Source: Ahaetulla prasina
Lineage: Eukaryota; Chordata; Lepidosauria; Squamata; Colubridae
Direction: 5' to 3'
Length of the DNA stretch: 64,000 nt
Assembly: GCF_028640845.1 (NCBI RefSeq)
Contig: NC_080543.1
Location: 4,971,459-5,035,458 of the forward strand
Shown: positions 30,029 to 39,904 of the stretch, one piece after another
How positions within the stretch are numbered: the first letter of the stretch is position 1
Layout of the letters: the number at the start of each line of letters is the position of its first letter
Position numbers and translations under genes: made by a program
Notes under the pieces: generated by a model
Seen by the model: the letters and a program-made list of their open reading frames with translations, nothing else
Databases searched by the model: none
What the model was told of the DNA's origin: nothing

Positions 30029-30965
30029 TTTTTATTTTATTTTTATTTATTTTTCAGATTTATATACCGCCCTATCTCCCTAGGGACTCAGGGCGGTTCA
30101 CAGGCAATTAAAAGCAAACATATAAATACAATTTAAAATAACACATAAAAAACTTATTCAATAGCCACATTATTAAAACAATATAAATACTAAAAACCCC
30201 ATTAAAACCAATAAATTAAAAAAACTAACCCAGCCCCGCGCAAATAAATAGGTGTGTTTTGAGCTCATGACGAAAGGTTCGGAGGTCCGAAGTTGACGAA
30301 GTCCTGGAGGAGTTCGTTCCAGAGGTGGGAGCCCCACAGAGAAGGCCCTTCCCCTGGGTGTCGCCAGACGGCACTGCCTAGCCGACGGCACCCTGAGGAG
30401 TCCCTCTCTGTGAGAGCGGACGGGTCGGTGAGAGGTATTTGGTAGCAGCAGGCGGTCCCGTAAGTAACCCGGCCCTATGCCATGGAGCGCTTTAAAGATT
30501 GTCACCAAAACCTTGAAGCGCACCCGGAAGGCTACAGGTAGCCAGTGCAGTCTGCGCAGGATAGGTGTCACGTGGGAGCCACGAGGGGCTCCCTCTATCA
30601 CCCGCGCAGCCGCATTCTGGACTAACTGGAGCCTCCGGATGCCCCTCAAGGGCATTGGAGTAATCCAGACGAGACGTCACGAGGGCGTGAGTGACCGTGC
30701 ATAAGGCATCCCGGTCTAGAAAGGGGCGCAACTGGCGCACCAGGCGAACCTGGTGGAAAGCTCTCCTGGAGACGGCCGTCAGGTGGTCTTCAAAAGACAG
30801 CCGTTCATCCAGGAGGATGCCTAAGTTGCGCACCCTCTCCATCGGGGCCAGTGACTCGCCCCCAACAGTCAGCCGAGGACTCAGCTGACTGTACCGGGAC
30901 GCCGGCATCCACAGCCACTCAGTCTTGGAGGGATTGAGCTTGAGCCTGTTTCTCCCCATCCAGAC
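30029..30965 (-). mobile_element. L2-like LINE, longest copy in the window
   Basis: Minus orientation. The (AAAT)-type tail and CCGCCCTATCTCCCTAGGGA hairpin come first, the 3' UTR runs to about 30230, then the last third of ORF2. Confidence 0.87.
30240..30960 (-). pseudogene. L2 ORF2 reverse-transcriptase C-terminal third
   Basis: Two overlapping frames cover it. The upstream one contains NRLKLNPSKTEWLWMPAS, the RT stretch after the catalytic palm, and VRNLGILLDERLSFEDHL. The downstream one contains RRLQLVQNAAARVIEGAPRG and LHWLPVAFRVRFKVLVTIF. They are joined by a frameshift near 30600. The endonuclease and catalytic YMDD-type region are absent. Confidence 0.82.
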
Positions 30966-30989
30966 CCGTTAAAAAGTTTAAAAGTTTAA

Positions 30990-31170
30990 AACAGATCTTT
31001 TCCATCAACGTTGCCTCCAGAAGTTCTGGATGCTCCAATCCTGGAGGTTTTTGAGAAGAGACCGGACAGCCGTTTGTCTGAATTGTTACAGGGTTTCCTG
31101 CCTGAGCAGGGGGTTGGATTAGAAGACCGCCAAGGTCCCTTCCAACTCTGATGTTCATTTTATTGTGTTA
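30990..31170 (+). mobile_element. CR1 LINE 3' terminus
   Basis: TTGCCTCCAGAAGTTCTGGA through GGTTGGATTAGAAGACCGCC, the CR1 3' end. Confidence 0.8.
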
Positions 31171-31353
31171 TTAGGATGTGTGGACATCAACTGCCAGAAT
31201 CCCCCAGCCAGCCTATGACAGCATGTGAGACCCACATTTCTGTCACTAAGCGAGACAGTGGTTAAGTGAATTTGACCCCATTGTATGACCTCATTTCTTG
31301 TCAAAGCTGTCTGCCTCTTTAGACCAAAGGGGGATCTGATCCTCCAGGAATAG

Positions 31354-31960
31354 AGATAGTCCTCGACTTACGACCACAATTGAGCCCAAGCCTTCCATTG
31401 CTAAGCAAGATGGTTGTTAAGTGAGTTTTGCTCCCCCCCCACTTTGCGACCTTCCTTACCACGGTTGCTAAAGGAATCACGGCAGTTTTGAAGTTAGCAA
31501 CACGGTTGTTAAGCTTCCCCATTGATTTTGCTTGTCAGAAAGTCGCAAAAGGGGATGGCATTCAGCCGGTTCGGCTCTACGGGTTCAAGCGAACTGGTAG
31601 AGCTGACCTGTGGGTGAGCGCAATCCCATCTTATATTGCTGTGTTTTTGATGTGTGGGAATGGCGCGCGAGCGAGAATTGCTGTGTTGTTTGATGTCGCA
31701 GGCAGGCGCAGATGGCACGCGTGAGCGAATTGTGGTGTTTTGCGACGCCGCACGCATGTGCGGACGGCGTGTGTGCGAGTGAAGCGAGCTCGTGCATATG
31801 CGCGCTCACCTTTCTGGCGCTGGGTGAATCGGTTGCTGCAGAATGGGAATCCCAGCTCTGCCCGACACACACTGCGACCGTCATGAATACGAGTCAGTTG
31901 CCAAGTGTTAGAATATTAATCATGGTCTCTAAATGAATGTTTGTTAAGTCAGGGACTACT
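31354..31960 (+). mobile_element. Tigger-like MITE with hAT-like insertion
   Basis: Family blocks run from AGATAGTCCTCGACTTACGA (31354) to about 31555, and resume at about 31865 (ACACTGCGACCGTCATGAAT) to 31960. The middle 31560-31860 is a GC-rich hAT-like remnant with GCCGGTTCGGC at its start and CGCACGCATGTGCG palindromes. Confidence 0.7.
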
Positions 31961-32074
31961 TGACTTCAGGCACGTATCGGTATCTACCGGTATCTATCTT
32001 TTCTTGCCAACTTCGTTAAAAACCTTCCAGCTTTCCTAAAAGAGAAGATGAAACAACAACAACAACAACAACAA

Positions 32075-32410
32075 CAATAACAGAGTTGGAAGGGACCTTG
32101 GAGATCTTCTAGTCCAACCCTACACCACTTCAGACAAATGGTTATCCAACATTTTCTTAAAAACTTCCATTGTTGGAGAATACACAACTTCTGGTGGCAA
32201 GTAGTTCCGTTGATTAATTGTTCTAACTGTCAGGAAATTTCTCCTTAGTTCTAAGTTGCTTCTCTCCTTGATGAGTTTCCATCCGTTGCTTCTTGTCCTG
32301 CCTTCAGGTGCTTTGGAGAATAGCTTGACTCCCTCTTCTTTGTGGCAGCCCCTGAGATATTGGAACACTGCTATCACGTCTCCCCTAGTCCTCCTTTTCA
32401 TTAACAACCC
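32075..32410 (-). mobile_element. CR1 LINE 3' end with ORF2 tail
   Basis: The minus frame at 32120-32407 encodes KRRTRGDVIAVFQYLRGCHK and LELRRNFLTVRTINQRNYLP, the CR1 ORF2 end. It starts after an (AAC)n run at 32050-32078. Confidence 0.87.
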
Positions 32411-32940
32411 TGGAGACCATTTAAAATGTCCACCTTATCAACTTGATGGTCCTGGAAGAGATTTTTTTTTTAATTTTAAAATTGTCTCTCAGACACCTGG
32501 AAGACATCAACGAAAGATTTTCGGCGGCATCTCCGCACCAGCCGAGCCCCGTAAAATAAAATTTCTCGGAGGCCGTTGAAAGAAATGCCATCTGCAGGGC
32601 TGCGTATAAATAACTCGGCGAAGGCCAGGCGGTCCCTTGGCGCATGTCAATGTATATTCCATTTGTCCTTTGCAAAGGGCAAAGCCGTTAATGATTATAA
32701 ACACACTGTTCTCCCCCATGCTGCTCGCGGGTTTTCCCTTCCCCGACCCGTCTTGTCTGCAAGTTGGAAAAACTTCAGGATGCCAAAGTCTTGGGCATTC
32801 ATGCTGACAAGCCCTTCAATCATTTCCACCCCCCTCCCTCGGTCCCAAGATCCCTGTCTTTGGGGAACACAAACCCTGATGGCCAATAAACCAAAGTTTG
32901 TTAAGTCCAGGAGTATCTGCCCTCGGTCCGTCAAATACAT
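32411..32940. other. Non-repetitive island, conserved non-coding candidate
   Basis: No repeat family from about 32500. It contains GTTAATGATTATAAAC with a homeodomain-type TAATGATTA core, a palindromic CCTTTGCAAAGG and a TATA-like GCGTATAAATAAC. No defensible frame is present. Confidence 0.4.
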
Positions 32941-32941
32941 T

Positions 32942-33682
32942 TAGAATAGAATAGAATAGAATTTTTTATTTTTTATTGGCCAAGTGTGATTGGACACACA
33001 AGGAATTTGTCTTGGTGCATATGCTCTCAGTGTACATAAAAGAAAAGATACGTTCATCAAGGTACAACATTTACAACACAATTGATGGTCAATATATCAA
33101 TATAAATCATAAGGATTGCCAGCAACAAGTTATAGTCATACAGTCATAAATGGAAAGAGATTGGTGATGGGAACTATGAGAAGATTAATAGTAGTGCAGA
33201 TTCAGTAAATAGTTTGACAGTGTTGATGGAATTATTTGTTTAGCAGAGTGATGGCCCTCGGGAAAAAACTGTTCTTGTGTCTAGTTGTTCTGTTGTGCAG
33301 TGCTCTATAGCGTCGTTTTGAGGGTAGTAGTTGAAACAGTTTATGTCCAGGATGCGAGGGATCTGCAAATATTTTCACGGCCCTCTTTTTGACTCGTGCA
33401 GTATACAGGTCCTCAATGGAAGGCAGGTTGGTAGCAATTATTTTTTCTGCAGTTCTAATTATCCTCTGACGTCTGTGTTTTTCTTGTTGGGTTGCAGAAC
33501 CGAACCAGACAGTTATAGAGGTGCAAATGACAGACTCAATAATTCCTCTGTAGAACTGAATCAGCAGCTCCTTGGGCAGTTTGAGCTTACTGAGTTGGTG
33601 CAGAAAGAACATTCTTTGTTGTCCTTTTTTAATGATGTTTTTGATGTTAGCTGTCCATTTGAGATCACACCCAAATATGGTT
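32942..33682 (-). mobile_element. CR1/L3-like LINE 3' end with ATTCT tail
   Basis: Minus-strand element with about 150 codons of ORF2, a 3' UTR of about 280 bp, TTGGCCAATAAAAAATAAAA and three ATTCT units. The 3' UTR is nearly the same as 36378-36712 and 6346-6640. Confidence 0.9.
33232..33682 (-). pseudogene. LINE ORF2 C-terminal fragment, uninterrupted
   Basis: About 150 codons without a stop, from FGCDLKWTANIKNIIKKGQQ through RIIRTAEKIIATNLPSIEDL, DPSHPGHKLFQLLPSKRRYR and NSFFPRAITLLNK to the native stop. The pattern is the thumb/tail region of CR1-group reverse transcriptases. The copy is 5'-truncated but not frameshifted, suggesting a fairly young insertion. The catalytic domain is missing. 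Confidence 0.85.
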
Positions 33683-34850
33683 AATTTTGGAAAGGTTTTT
33701 AGATATGAAGATTTACTTACAGATAAGGGGGAACTGAAAGGGAAACAAGAACTGGAAGAACAAGGGATTGTGATAGACTGGTATATTTATTTGCAAATAC
33801 AAGCAAGATATGAACAAGATCTAAGATTATATGCTTTTTATTTAGAAATGAGAGCGCTGGATAGGATATTCACGGGAACAGATGATAAAAATAATTTTTA
33901 AAAAAATTATAATCTTCTACTTAGTGTGGAATTAGAAAAAGAACAAGTAAAAGAAACAATGACTTTTGGGCAAAAAATTGTGGATACTCAATTGAGCTCG
34001 GTAGATGACAACAGTTATGGGAAAGGAACTATAAATTAACAATGCCCACTGCATAGAAAGAGAATCAATATCAAATGTTTTATAGATGGCATATGCCCTC
34101 TGAAAAATTGGCAAAAATGTTTAAAGACGTATCAGCTAAATGTTAGAAATGCCACCAAATACCAGGATCTTATTATCATATATGGTGGACATGTTCAGAA
34201 GCTAGAATTTATTGGAACAGAATTAAGATTTGGCTAGAGGAAAAGGCTCAGTGGCTAAGATGCTGAGCTTGTCGATCGAAAGGTGGGCAGTTCGGTGGTT
34301 CGAATCCCTAGTGCCGCCATGTAACGGGGTGAGCTCCCGTGACTTGTCCCAGCTTCTGCCAACCTAGCAGTTCGAAAGCAAGTAAAAAATGCAAGTAGAA
34401 AAAATAGGGACCACCTTTGGTGGGAAGGGAACAGCGTTCCGTGCGCCTTTGGCGTTGAGTCATGCCGGCCACATGACCACTGAGACGTCTTCAGACAGCG
34501 CTGGCTCTTCGGCTTTGAAACGGAGATGAGCACCGCCCCCTAGAGTCAGGAACGACTAGCACATATGTGCGAGGGGAACCTTTACCTTTTCAGAGAAAAT
34601 GACGCGACAACATATTGATTTAAAACCGGAGTTGTTCCTACTGGGTGTCCTACCAGAGAAAATTAATAAAGAAAATGTATGTTTGATTATTTATATAATA
34701 ACTGCAGCGAGGATAGTATTTGCACAACGATGGAAAGCAGAGAAAATTCCTTCGGAAGGGGAAGTAATTAAAAAAAAAATTAGACTGTGCAGAAATGAAT
34801 AGACTAACCTTGACGATTAAAGAGAGAGAAGATACGGAATATTTTAAGAT
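33683..34850 (+). pseudogene. L1 ORF2 C-terminal region, broken
   Basis: Frames encode QARYEQDLRLYAFYLEMRAL, then MAYAL/WHMPSEKLAKMFKDVS and a Cys-rich CHQIPGSYYHIWWTCSEARI. After the SINE they resume with LFLLGVLPEKINKENVCLII and ITAARIVFAQRWKAEKIPSE. This order is the end of L1 ORF2. Several stops and frameshifts plus the SINE make it non-functional. Confidence 0.8.
34245..34591 (+). mobile_element. Sauria-type SINE, complete, with TSD
   Basis: tRNA-like head with box A (TGGCTAAGATGCTGAGC) and box B GGTTCGAATCC at 34297-34307. The Bov-B-like tail ends GGGGAACCTTTACCTTTT. The flanks AGAGGAAAA (34236-34244) and AGAGAAAA (34592-34599) are the target-site duplication within L1 ORF2. Confidence 0.93.
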
Positions 34851-35120
34851 AGGGGGGACATTTTATGATTAGTTAGAAAAGAGAAATAAATAAAGATTTT
34901 GATAACGAAATAGGAGAACATTATATTAAATGAATTGAATTTGGGGGGGGGAAATATTGTAATAGAGAAATGGAAACTATAAAGGAAGAAATGAAGATAG
35001 GAGGAGTAATTAAAAAGAAGAAGAAGTTACTGAAAAAACACCAAGATGACACACGGAAGGATTGATATATTATGTATTTGTTTGTGTAAAAAAAAATATA
35101 CCAAAAAAAGGGAGAGAGAA

Positions 35121-35625
35121 AGTCCAATTTTTCTCATGAGCATCTGGAAGAAAGGAGGAGGCTCGCTCATTTCGGTTAGAGGAGAAAAGAAGTCATAAAT
35201 TCTTATTTTGGAGAGTCACACTTTCCAGTGCAGGCTGGCATATCTCTTAACGGAATCTCCTTTTTCTCTAATGAACTGCAGGTAGGGCCGTCTCTAACAT
35301 CTGGGAAAAGAGGAATTGTTTCAGCTTATCAGCTCCATGATCCATGTCAGCCCAGATGTTATCAAGCCACTCTGGCCAACTTGGAAAGCGATTCAAAGAC
35401 ATTTCTTGGACAACGCTCGGTTAGGAATGTTCTTTCTCCTTGAAGATATGGTGGTTATCTGTGTTTCCATCAATTTCTTGGCCGGGCCAAGAAGGAACAC
35501 CTGGAACTTCAAGGAGCTACCAATTCATCATTTGATTTCTCTCAGGGCTGCCATCCTCAACCTGTTGCTCTTCTTCTAACCCCTGTGAAGCTCCCACATC
35601 TGGAAATAGCGCTAGCGTGCTATAG
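35121..35625. other. Non-repetitive island
   Basis: About 500 bp with no repeat similarity. Two overlapping plus-strand frames (35228-35443, 35316-35579) have no recognisable motif. Confidence 0.35.
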
Positions 35626-35648
35626 TCTTACAGGTAGTCCTCGACTTA

Positions 35649-36225
35649 CAATAGTGGGCCAAAATTGTGGAAACTGTTTGGGAAAAGTGTATTTTCTAAA
35701 ACTGGCTAATAACACCACATTTGGGGGGGGGGTAGTACCATGAAATTATATATCAATTTAATCAAGAATGTCATGCAATAACTTTGATGAAGGATTTGCT
35801 ATTGGAAGAGCAGTTACAGTATAAAGAAGAAAAGGGAAACACGTAGAAAAAATGAGATATACAAAAATGATCCCCATGTCAGTTAATACTTCGTTGGGTA
35901 ACCTTTAGCATGAATGATGGCCTTACAACGTCTTCCCATGGAGCGAACCAAGTCTTTGAGTTCTGCAGCTGTTCGAATGTGAAACCAAGATTGAAGGATG
36001 GCTTCTATTAACTGGGTTTTATTGCTGGGTCGCTTCTGACTAACCAGTTTCTTTAATTGGCTCCATAGATTTTCCATTGGGTGAAGGTCTGGGCTATTCC
36101 CAGGCCATTCCAGCAGTGGAATAGGATTCTCTTGAAACTCCAGAAAAAAAAAAGTGGTGTTATTAGCCATCAAACCTCAAAAATACACTTTTCCCAAAAG
36201 GTTTCCACAATTTTGGCCACTACTG
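35649..36225 (-). mobile_element. Deleted Tc1-like DNA transposon with TA duplication
   Basis: The terminal repeats (right end in sense CAGTAGTGGCCAAAATTGTG; left end CAATAGTGGGCCAAAATTGT) extend about 70 bp with mismatches. TA lies at 35647-35648 and 36226-36227. At 577 bp it is an internal deletion derivative keeping the 3' part of the transposase gene. Confidence 0.92.
35883..36173 (-). pseudogene. Tc1-type transposase C-terminal fragment
   Basis: The frame encodes WPGNSPDLHPMENLWSQLKK, the segment around the last catalytic acidic residue (E of MENLW) of the DDE domain. It is followed by LIEAILQSWFHI and the C-terminal SMGRRCKAIIHAKGYPTKY. The N-terminal DNA-binding domain and first two aspartates are deleted. 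Confidence 0.88.
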
Positions 36226-36377
36226 TACAACCGTTCATTTAGTGACCGAACTTTAAAACATCAAAAACTTTAAAACATAGGGGGGTGGTGACTGGGCAAG
36301 CCCGACTAATTGTATATAACTGTACATTGGATGAATTATTTCATATGATTGTAAAAATAAAACTTTAAAAAAACAAC

Positions 36378-36712
36378 ACACGAACAGTTTTTTCCCGAGG
36401 GCCATCACTCTGCTAAACAAATAATTCCATCAACACTGTCAAACTATTTACTGAATCTGCACTACTATTAATCGTCTCATAGTTCCCATCACCAATCTCT
36501 TTCCATTTATGACTGTATGACTATAACTTGTTGCTGGCAATCCTTATGATTTATATTGATATATTGACCATCAATTGTGTTGTAAATGTTGTACCTTGAT
36601 GGAGGTATCTTTTCTTTTATGTACACTCAGAGCATATGCACTAAGACAAATTCCTTGTGTGTCCAATCACACTTGGCCAATAAAAATTCTATTCTATTCT
36701 ATTCTATTTTAT
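36378..36712 (+). mobile_element. CR1/L3-like LINE 3' UTR with ATTCT tail
   Basis: It starts at the last ORF2 codons (TTTTTCCCGAGGGCCATCAC) and ends CACACTTGGCCAATAAAA followed by a few ATTCT units. Near-identical to the complement of 32942-33250. Confidence 0.9.
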
Positions 36713-36752
36713 CAACGCTTCTATTGTTGATAACCATATTGGAATTTTCAAA

Positions 36753-37242
36753 TAGGGGTGGCCACGTGAACTCAGCTCCGGCCAGCTGATTTTCGGGCCT
36801 TCCAGGCCACCATGAAGTTGGCAAACAGCTCGTTTCCTGCCTCTGGAGGGGTGGGGGAAGGCCCGTTTTTTGCTCTCCCCAGCCTCCAGAGCCTCTCTAG
36901 GAGCCAGGGGAGGGCAAAAATGGCCCACTTGCTGATTTCTGGTCCCATCGGAAGTTGGGAAACAGGCTGTTTCCGGCCTCCGGAGGGCCTCCAGTGGGGT
37001 GGGGAAGGCTGTTTTTGCCCTCCCCAGGCTCCTAGAGAGGCTCTGGAGCCTGGGGAATGCAAAAAACAGGCCTACCAGGCCATCGCGTGCCAAAAGCGGG
37101 GGGAGCACGGGGGAGGGGGTCACGCACACATGCATGGGGGGCGGGATGCATGGAATTATGGGTGTGGGCACGCACCCACATGACGACCTCCGTGCTCCCC
37201 ACACTTTTGGTATGCGATGGCAAAAAAGTTTAGCCATCCCTG
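36753..37242. mobile_element. hAT-like MITE, GC-rich
   Basis: The ends AGGGGTGGCCACGTGAA and AGTTTAGCCATCCCTG are imperfect inverted repeats. The interior has a duplicated CTCCCCAGGCTCC/CTCCAGAGCCTCTCTAGGAG theme. The long minus frame (36704-37468) is a composition artefact crossing element borders. Confidence 0.6.
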
Positions 37243-37400
37243 GCCTATACCATCTCAGACCAGCCATTGTCCAATCTCTTCTTACAAACCTCTGTAAACC
37301 ACTGGTAAAATTACCCTCAATGTTAGGAAATTTTGCCTTAGTTCCGGGTTGCTTCTCTCCTTTGTGAGTTTCCATCCGTTGCTTCAAAGGAGCCTTCCTA
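37243..37400 (-). mobile_element. CR1 LINE fragment
   Basis: CCAATCTCTTCTTACAAACC and GGTTGCTTCTCTCCTTTGTG match the CR1 3' complement. Confidence 0.72.
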
Positions 37401-37838
37401 AAATTACAAGATGGCCATCCACCCAATGCACAACTGTGGCAGTCGAGGATGGCTGTTGTGAGAGGCAATGGACCGTTGTGATTTCTGACTTGCAGCCCCG
37501 GTCACGAACAGCTGGATCTGCATTTAATGCGACTTGATAGCTAGTATTATATTCTCTCGCCCCTGGGTGCTAAAACCCGGAATTTCAGGCAAATTCCTGA
37601 AGCTCAAGGCAGGAACGGCTTCGTTTTGCTACGTCCCACAAAAGCCATTAAACCTCCCCATGCCGTGCAACTGTGCGCACGGGTGTGGGAACAAAAAAGG
37701 CAAGCCGCATGGCCGTAGTTTCTGCTGTGTATATGGTATATTCACGCACCAAATATCGTAATCGTTGCGCCGCGCACGTGGACATCATCCGAGTTCATAA
37801 CAATTCACAATTTGAGTGGTTTGCAGAACGAGCACAGG
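37401..37838. other. Spacer
   Basis: No confident repeat or gene. Confidence 0.35.
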
Positions 37839-37978
37839 TAGTTCCCGACTTGAAAACTACACATTGAGCCCACGAACTTTCCGTTGCTCAGCGAGACAGT
37901 CGTTCCGTGAGTTTTGCCCCGTTTTACGACCTTTCTTGCCACCGTTGTTAAGTGAATCACTGCAATTGTTAAGCGAGC
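37839..37978 (+). mobile_element. Tigger-like MITE fragment
   Basis: AGGTAGTTCCCGACTTGAAA through GTTAAGTGAATCACTGCAAT in family order, cut by CR1 sequence at about 37979. Confidence 0.7.
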
Positions 37979-38165
37979 GCCAGGAAATCTCTCCTTAATT
38001 CCAGCTTGATTCTCTCCTTGATGAGTTTCCATCTGTTGCTTCTTGTCCTGCCTTCATAGGCTTTGGAGAATAGATTGATTCCCCCCTCTTCTTTGGGGCA
38101 GCCCCTCAAATATTGAAAGCATGCAAGCTCCCTAGTCCTTAATCTCTTCTTAAAAAACATTTTTT
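37979..38165 (-). mobile_element. CR1 LINE fragment
   Basis: AGGAAATCTCTCCTTAATTC to AAATATTGAAAGCATGC, CR1 3' complement with small deletions. Confidence 0.75.
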
Positions 38166-38474
38166 TCCAACAGCCGAAGGATCCCGTCACCACTCAAATG
38201 TTCCCAAAGACTCAAAAACTCATAAATCAAAGGTGCTTATTTTATTAGTGGCTTTAAATGCAATACCAGGCTTTTAGCCATTTGAATGCCAAGTGCATTT
38301 GCAGCCCAGAGAGCCGTTCCCGCTTTTCGATTGGTTCAGATATGCCCAAAACTTGGCAAAGGTGAATCCCATTAAAATATGAAGCTAGCTGGCTGCAAAA
38401 GAACCAGCCGGTTAAAAACACGTTGCAAATGCATTGTTATATGTTGAGGTTTTCGATCAGCCCTGAAATATATA
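38166..38474. other. Spacer
   Basis: AT-rich, no repeat or gene recognised. Confidence 0.35.
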
Positions 38475-39010
38475 TAAAAAGTCCTCGGCTTAGGACCAGA
38501 ACGGAGCCCAAAAGTTCTGTTGCTAAGCAAGACAATGATTACCGTATATACTCGAGTATAAGCCGAGTTTTTCAGCACGTTTTTTGTGCTGAAAAACATC
38601 CCCTCGGCTTATACTCGAGTATATACGGCTTATACTCGAGTATATACGGCTTATACTCGAGTTTTTTTTCTTCTTCTTTTTTTCACATTATACCGGACGG
38701 CGCAAACTTGGCGGGCTTTTGCATTAGCGCGGGGAAGCCCTGCCGGTGCAGTGAGAGGGCGGGGCGGGGGAGCCGCCAGCCTTCTCAGCTGAGGGAGGGA
38801 GGGTTTCCCCGACCGGTAGCTGCCTCATTTCCCACCCTCGGCTTATACTCGAGTCCCCAGTTTACCCCAGTTTTTGGGGTAAAATTGGGGACCTCGGCTT
38901 ATACTCGGATCGGCTTATATTCGAGTATGTACGGTAAGTGAGTTTTTGCCCCATTTTACTCCCTTTCTTGCCGCGATTGTTAAGCAAATCTCCTCATTGT
39001 TAAGTCAGGA
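38475..39010 (+). mobile_element. Tigger-like MITE split by a second MITE
   Basis: AAAAGTCCTCGGCTTAGGAC to GACAATGATTA at 38541, resuming AGTGAGTTTTTGCCCC from 38937 to about 39010. The two parts join seamlessly at TA. Confidence 0.8.
38542..38934. mobile_element. TACTCGAGTA-type MITE with TA duplication
   Basis: The ends CCGTATATACTCGAGTATAA and TATTCGAGTATGTACGG are inverted, with TA at 38540-38541 and 38935-38936. The self-complementary TATACTCGAGTATA module recurs several times near both ends. The interior is GC-rich. The superfamily is uncertain; the TA target fits Tc1/mariner-type transposition. Confidence 0.85.
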
Positions 39011-39119
39011 ATTAAGTTAGAGTGAAGGGTTTTGATGTAAAGTACATTTCTATTGAATTTTTCTTTGAATATATTACCTTAATTTTTTTTGGGGGGGAGG
39101 GTCTACTACCTTATTTCCG

Positions 39120-39258
39120 GTTCTTTTTCTGGACTTTGCTTCTCGGAAAGCTGCAAAAGGTGATCACACGACCCCAGGACACTTCAATCTCGACTTACAA
39201 CAGTTCACTTAGTGACCATTCAAAGTGACAACAGCACAAAGTGACTTACGACTGTTGT
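39120..39258 (-). mobile_element. Tigger-like MITE remnant
   Basis: GCAAAAGGTGATCACACGAC and TCGACTTACAACAGTTCACT blocks, rearranged. Confidence 0.5.
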
Positions 39259-39264
39259 TCGCAG

Positions 39265-39700
39265 TTATGACTGTTGCATGGACAACCCCCCACACTTCCC
39301 CTGCCCCCCGTGCATGTGCACTGCCCCCTCCACCTGCGCTCCCCCAGACCCCGTTTTAGGCCTAGTAAGCCTTCCTGCAGCCTCCTGGGAGCAAAAACGG
39401 GCCGCAGGGGGGGGCTGTGGTGCCCCCACCTCTCCGCGGCCAGTTTTGGGCCTAGTACACCTCCTTGCAATTATAACCCATAATGCAATGCGCATGCAAC
39501 CCCCACCCGCGTGTAGCCCCTCCCACATGCGCCCCGCCACCCCCTGCGCATGCGCGGCAGAGAGCCGAAAAACAGCTGGCCGGTGAGAGGCGCGCGCATG
39601 CGTGGTGAAGCTGAGCTGGGGCGACGGCTCGCGTGCCGCAGAGAGGGCTCTGCAGGCCACCTGTGGCACGCCTGCCATAGGTTCGCCATCATGGGTAAAG
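39265..39700. mobile_element. GC-rich hAT-like remnant
   Basis: It ends CATAGGTTCGCCATCATGGG, a terminus of the CAGGGGTGGCGAACC hAT type, after a proline/arginine-rich GC-heavy interior. The left end is not resolved. Overlapping frames on both strands are composition artefacts. Confidence 0.5.
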
Positions 39701-39800
39701 GGCCTCCTGTTTGAGCACAGGGTCAGACTAGTTGACCTCTAAGGTCCCTTCCAAGTATTGCTGGACTGTTACAGTGAGCATGGAAGCACTGTTGAGTGAC
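39701..39800 (+). mobile_element. CR1 LINE 3' terminal scrap
   Basis: GTTGACCTCTAAGGTCCCTT matches the CR1 3' terminus in sense. Confidence 0.55.
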
Positions 39801-39904
39801 TTGAGTCCCTGCCAAGTCTGTTATCCTGTTATTCTCCCCCCCCGAAGCCGGCTGTGTTAACCGCACGCTCCGGGAACCGCTGACCCGATCTCTTCATTTT
39901 CTGA

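Larger units (their letters stand above)
33683..35120 (+). mobile_element. L1 LINE 3' end interrupted by a SINE
   Basis: Plus-strand L1 ORF2 3' portion and 3' UTR (33683-34235, then 34592-35120). It directly abuts the minus-strand CR1/L3 fragment at 33682. A-rich sequence ends it near 35110. Confidence 0.82.
35630..36265 (+). mobile_element. Tigger-like MITE remnant, split by a Tc1-like element
   Basis: CAGGTAGTCCTCGACTTA is at 35630-35648, and CAACCGTTCATTTAGTGACC follows from 36228. Joining them across the inserted Tc1 element gives the expected family order. Confidence 0.8.

Noticed and set aside
34250..34320. tRNA gene
   Set aside because: Box A and box B are present, but the sequence continues into a SINE body and tail with target duplications, and a tRNA fold is not maintained.
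36704..37468. 254-codon minus frame
   Set aside because: It crosses the borders of a hAT-like MITE and a CR1 fragment; no conserved motif.
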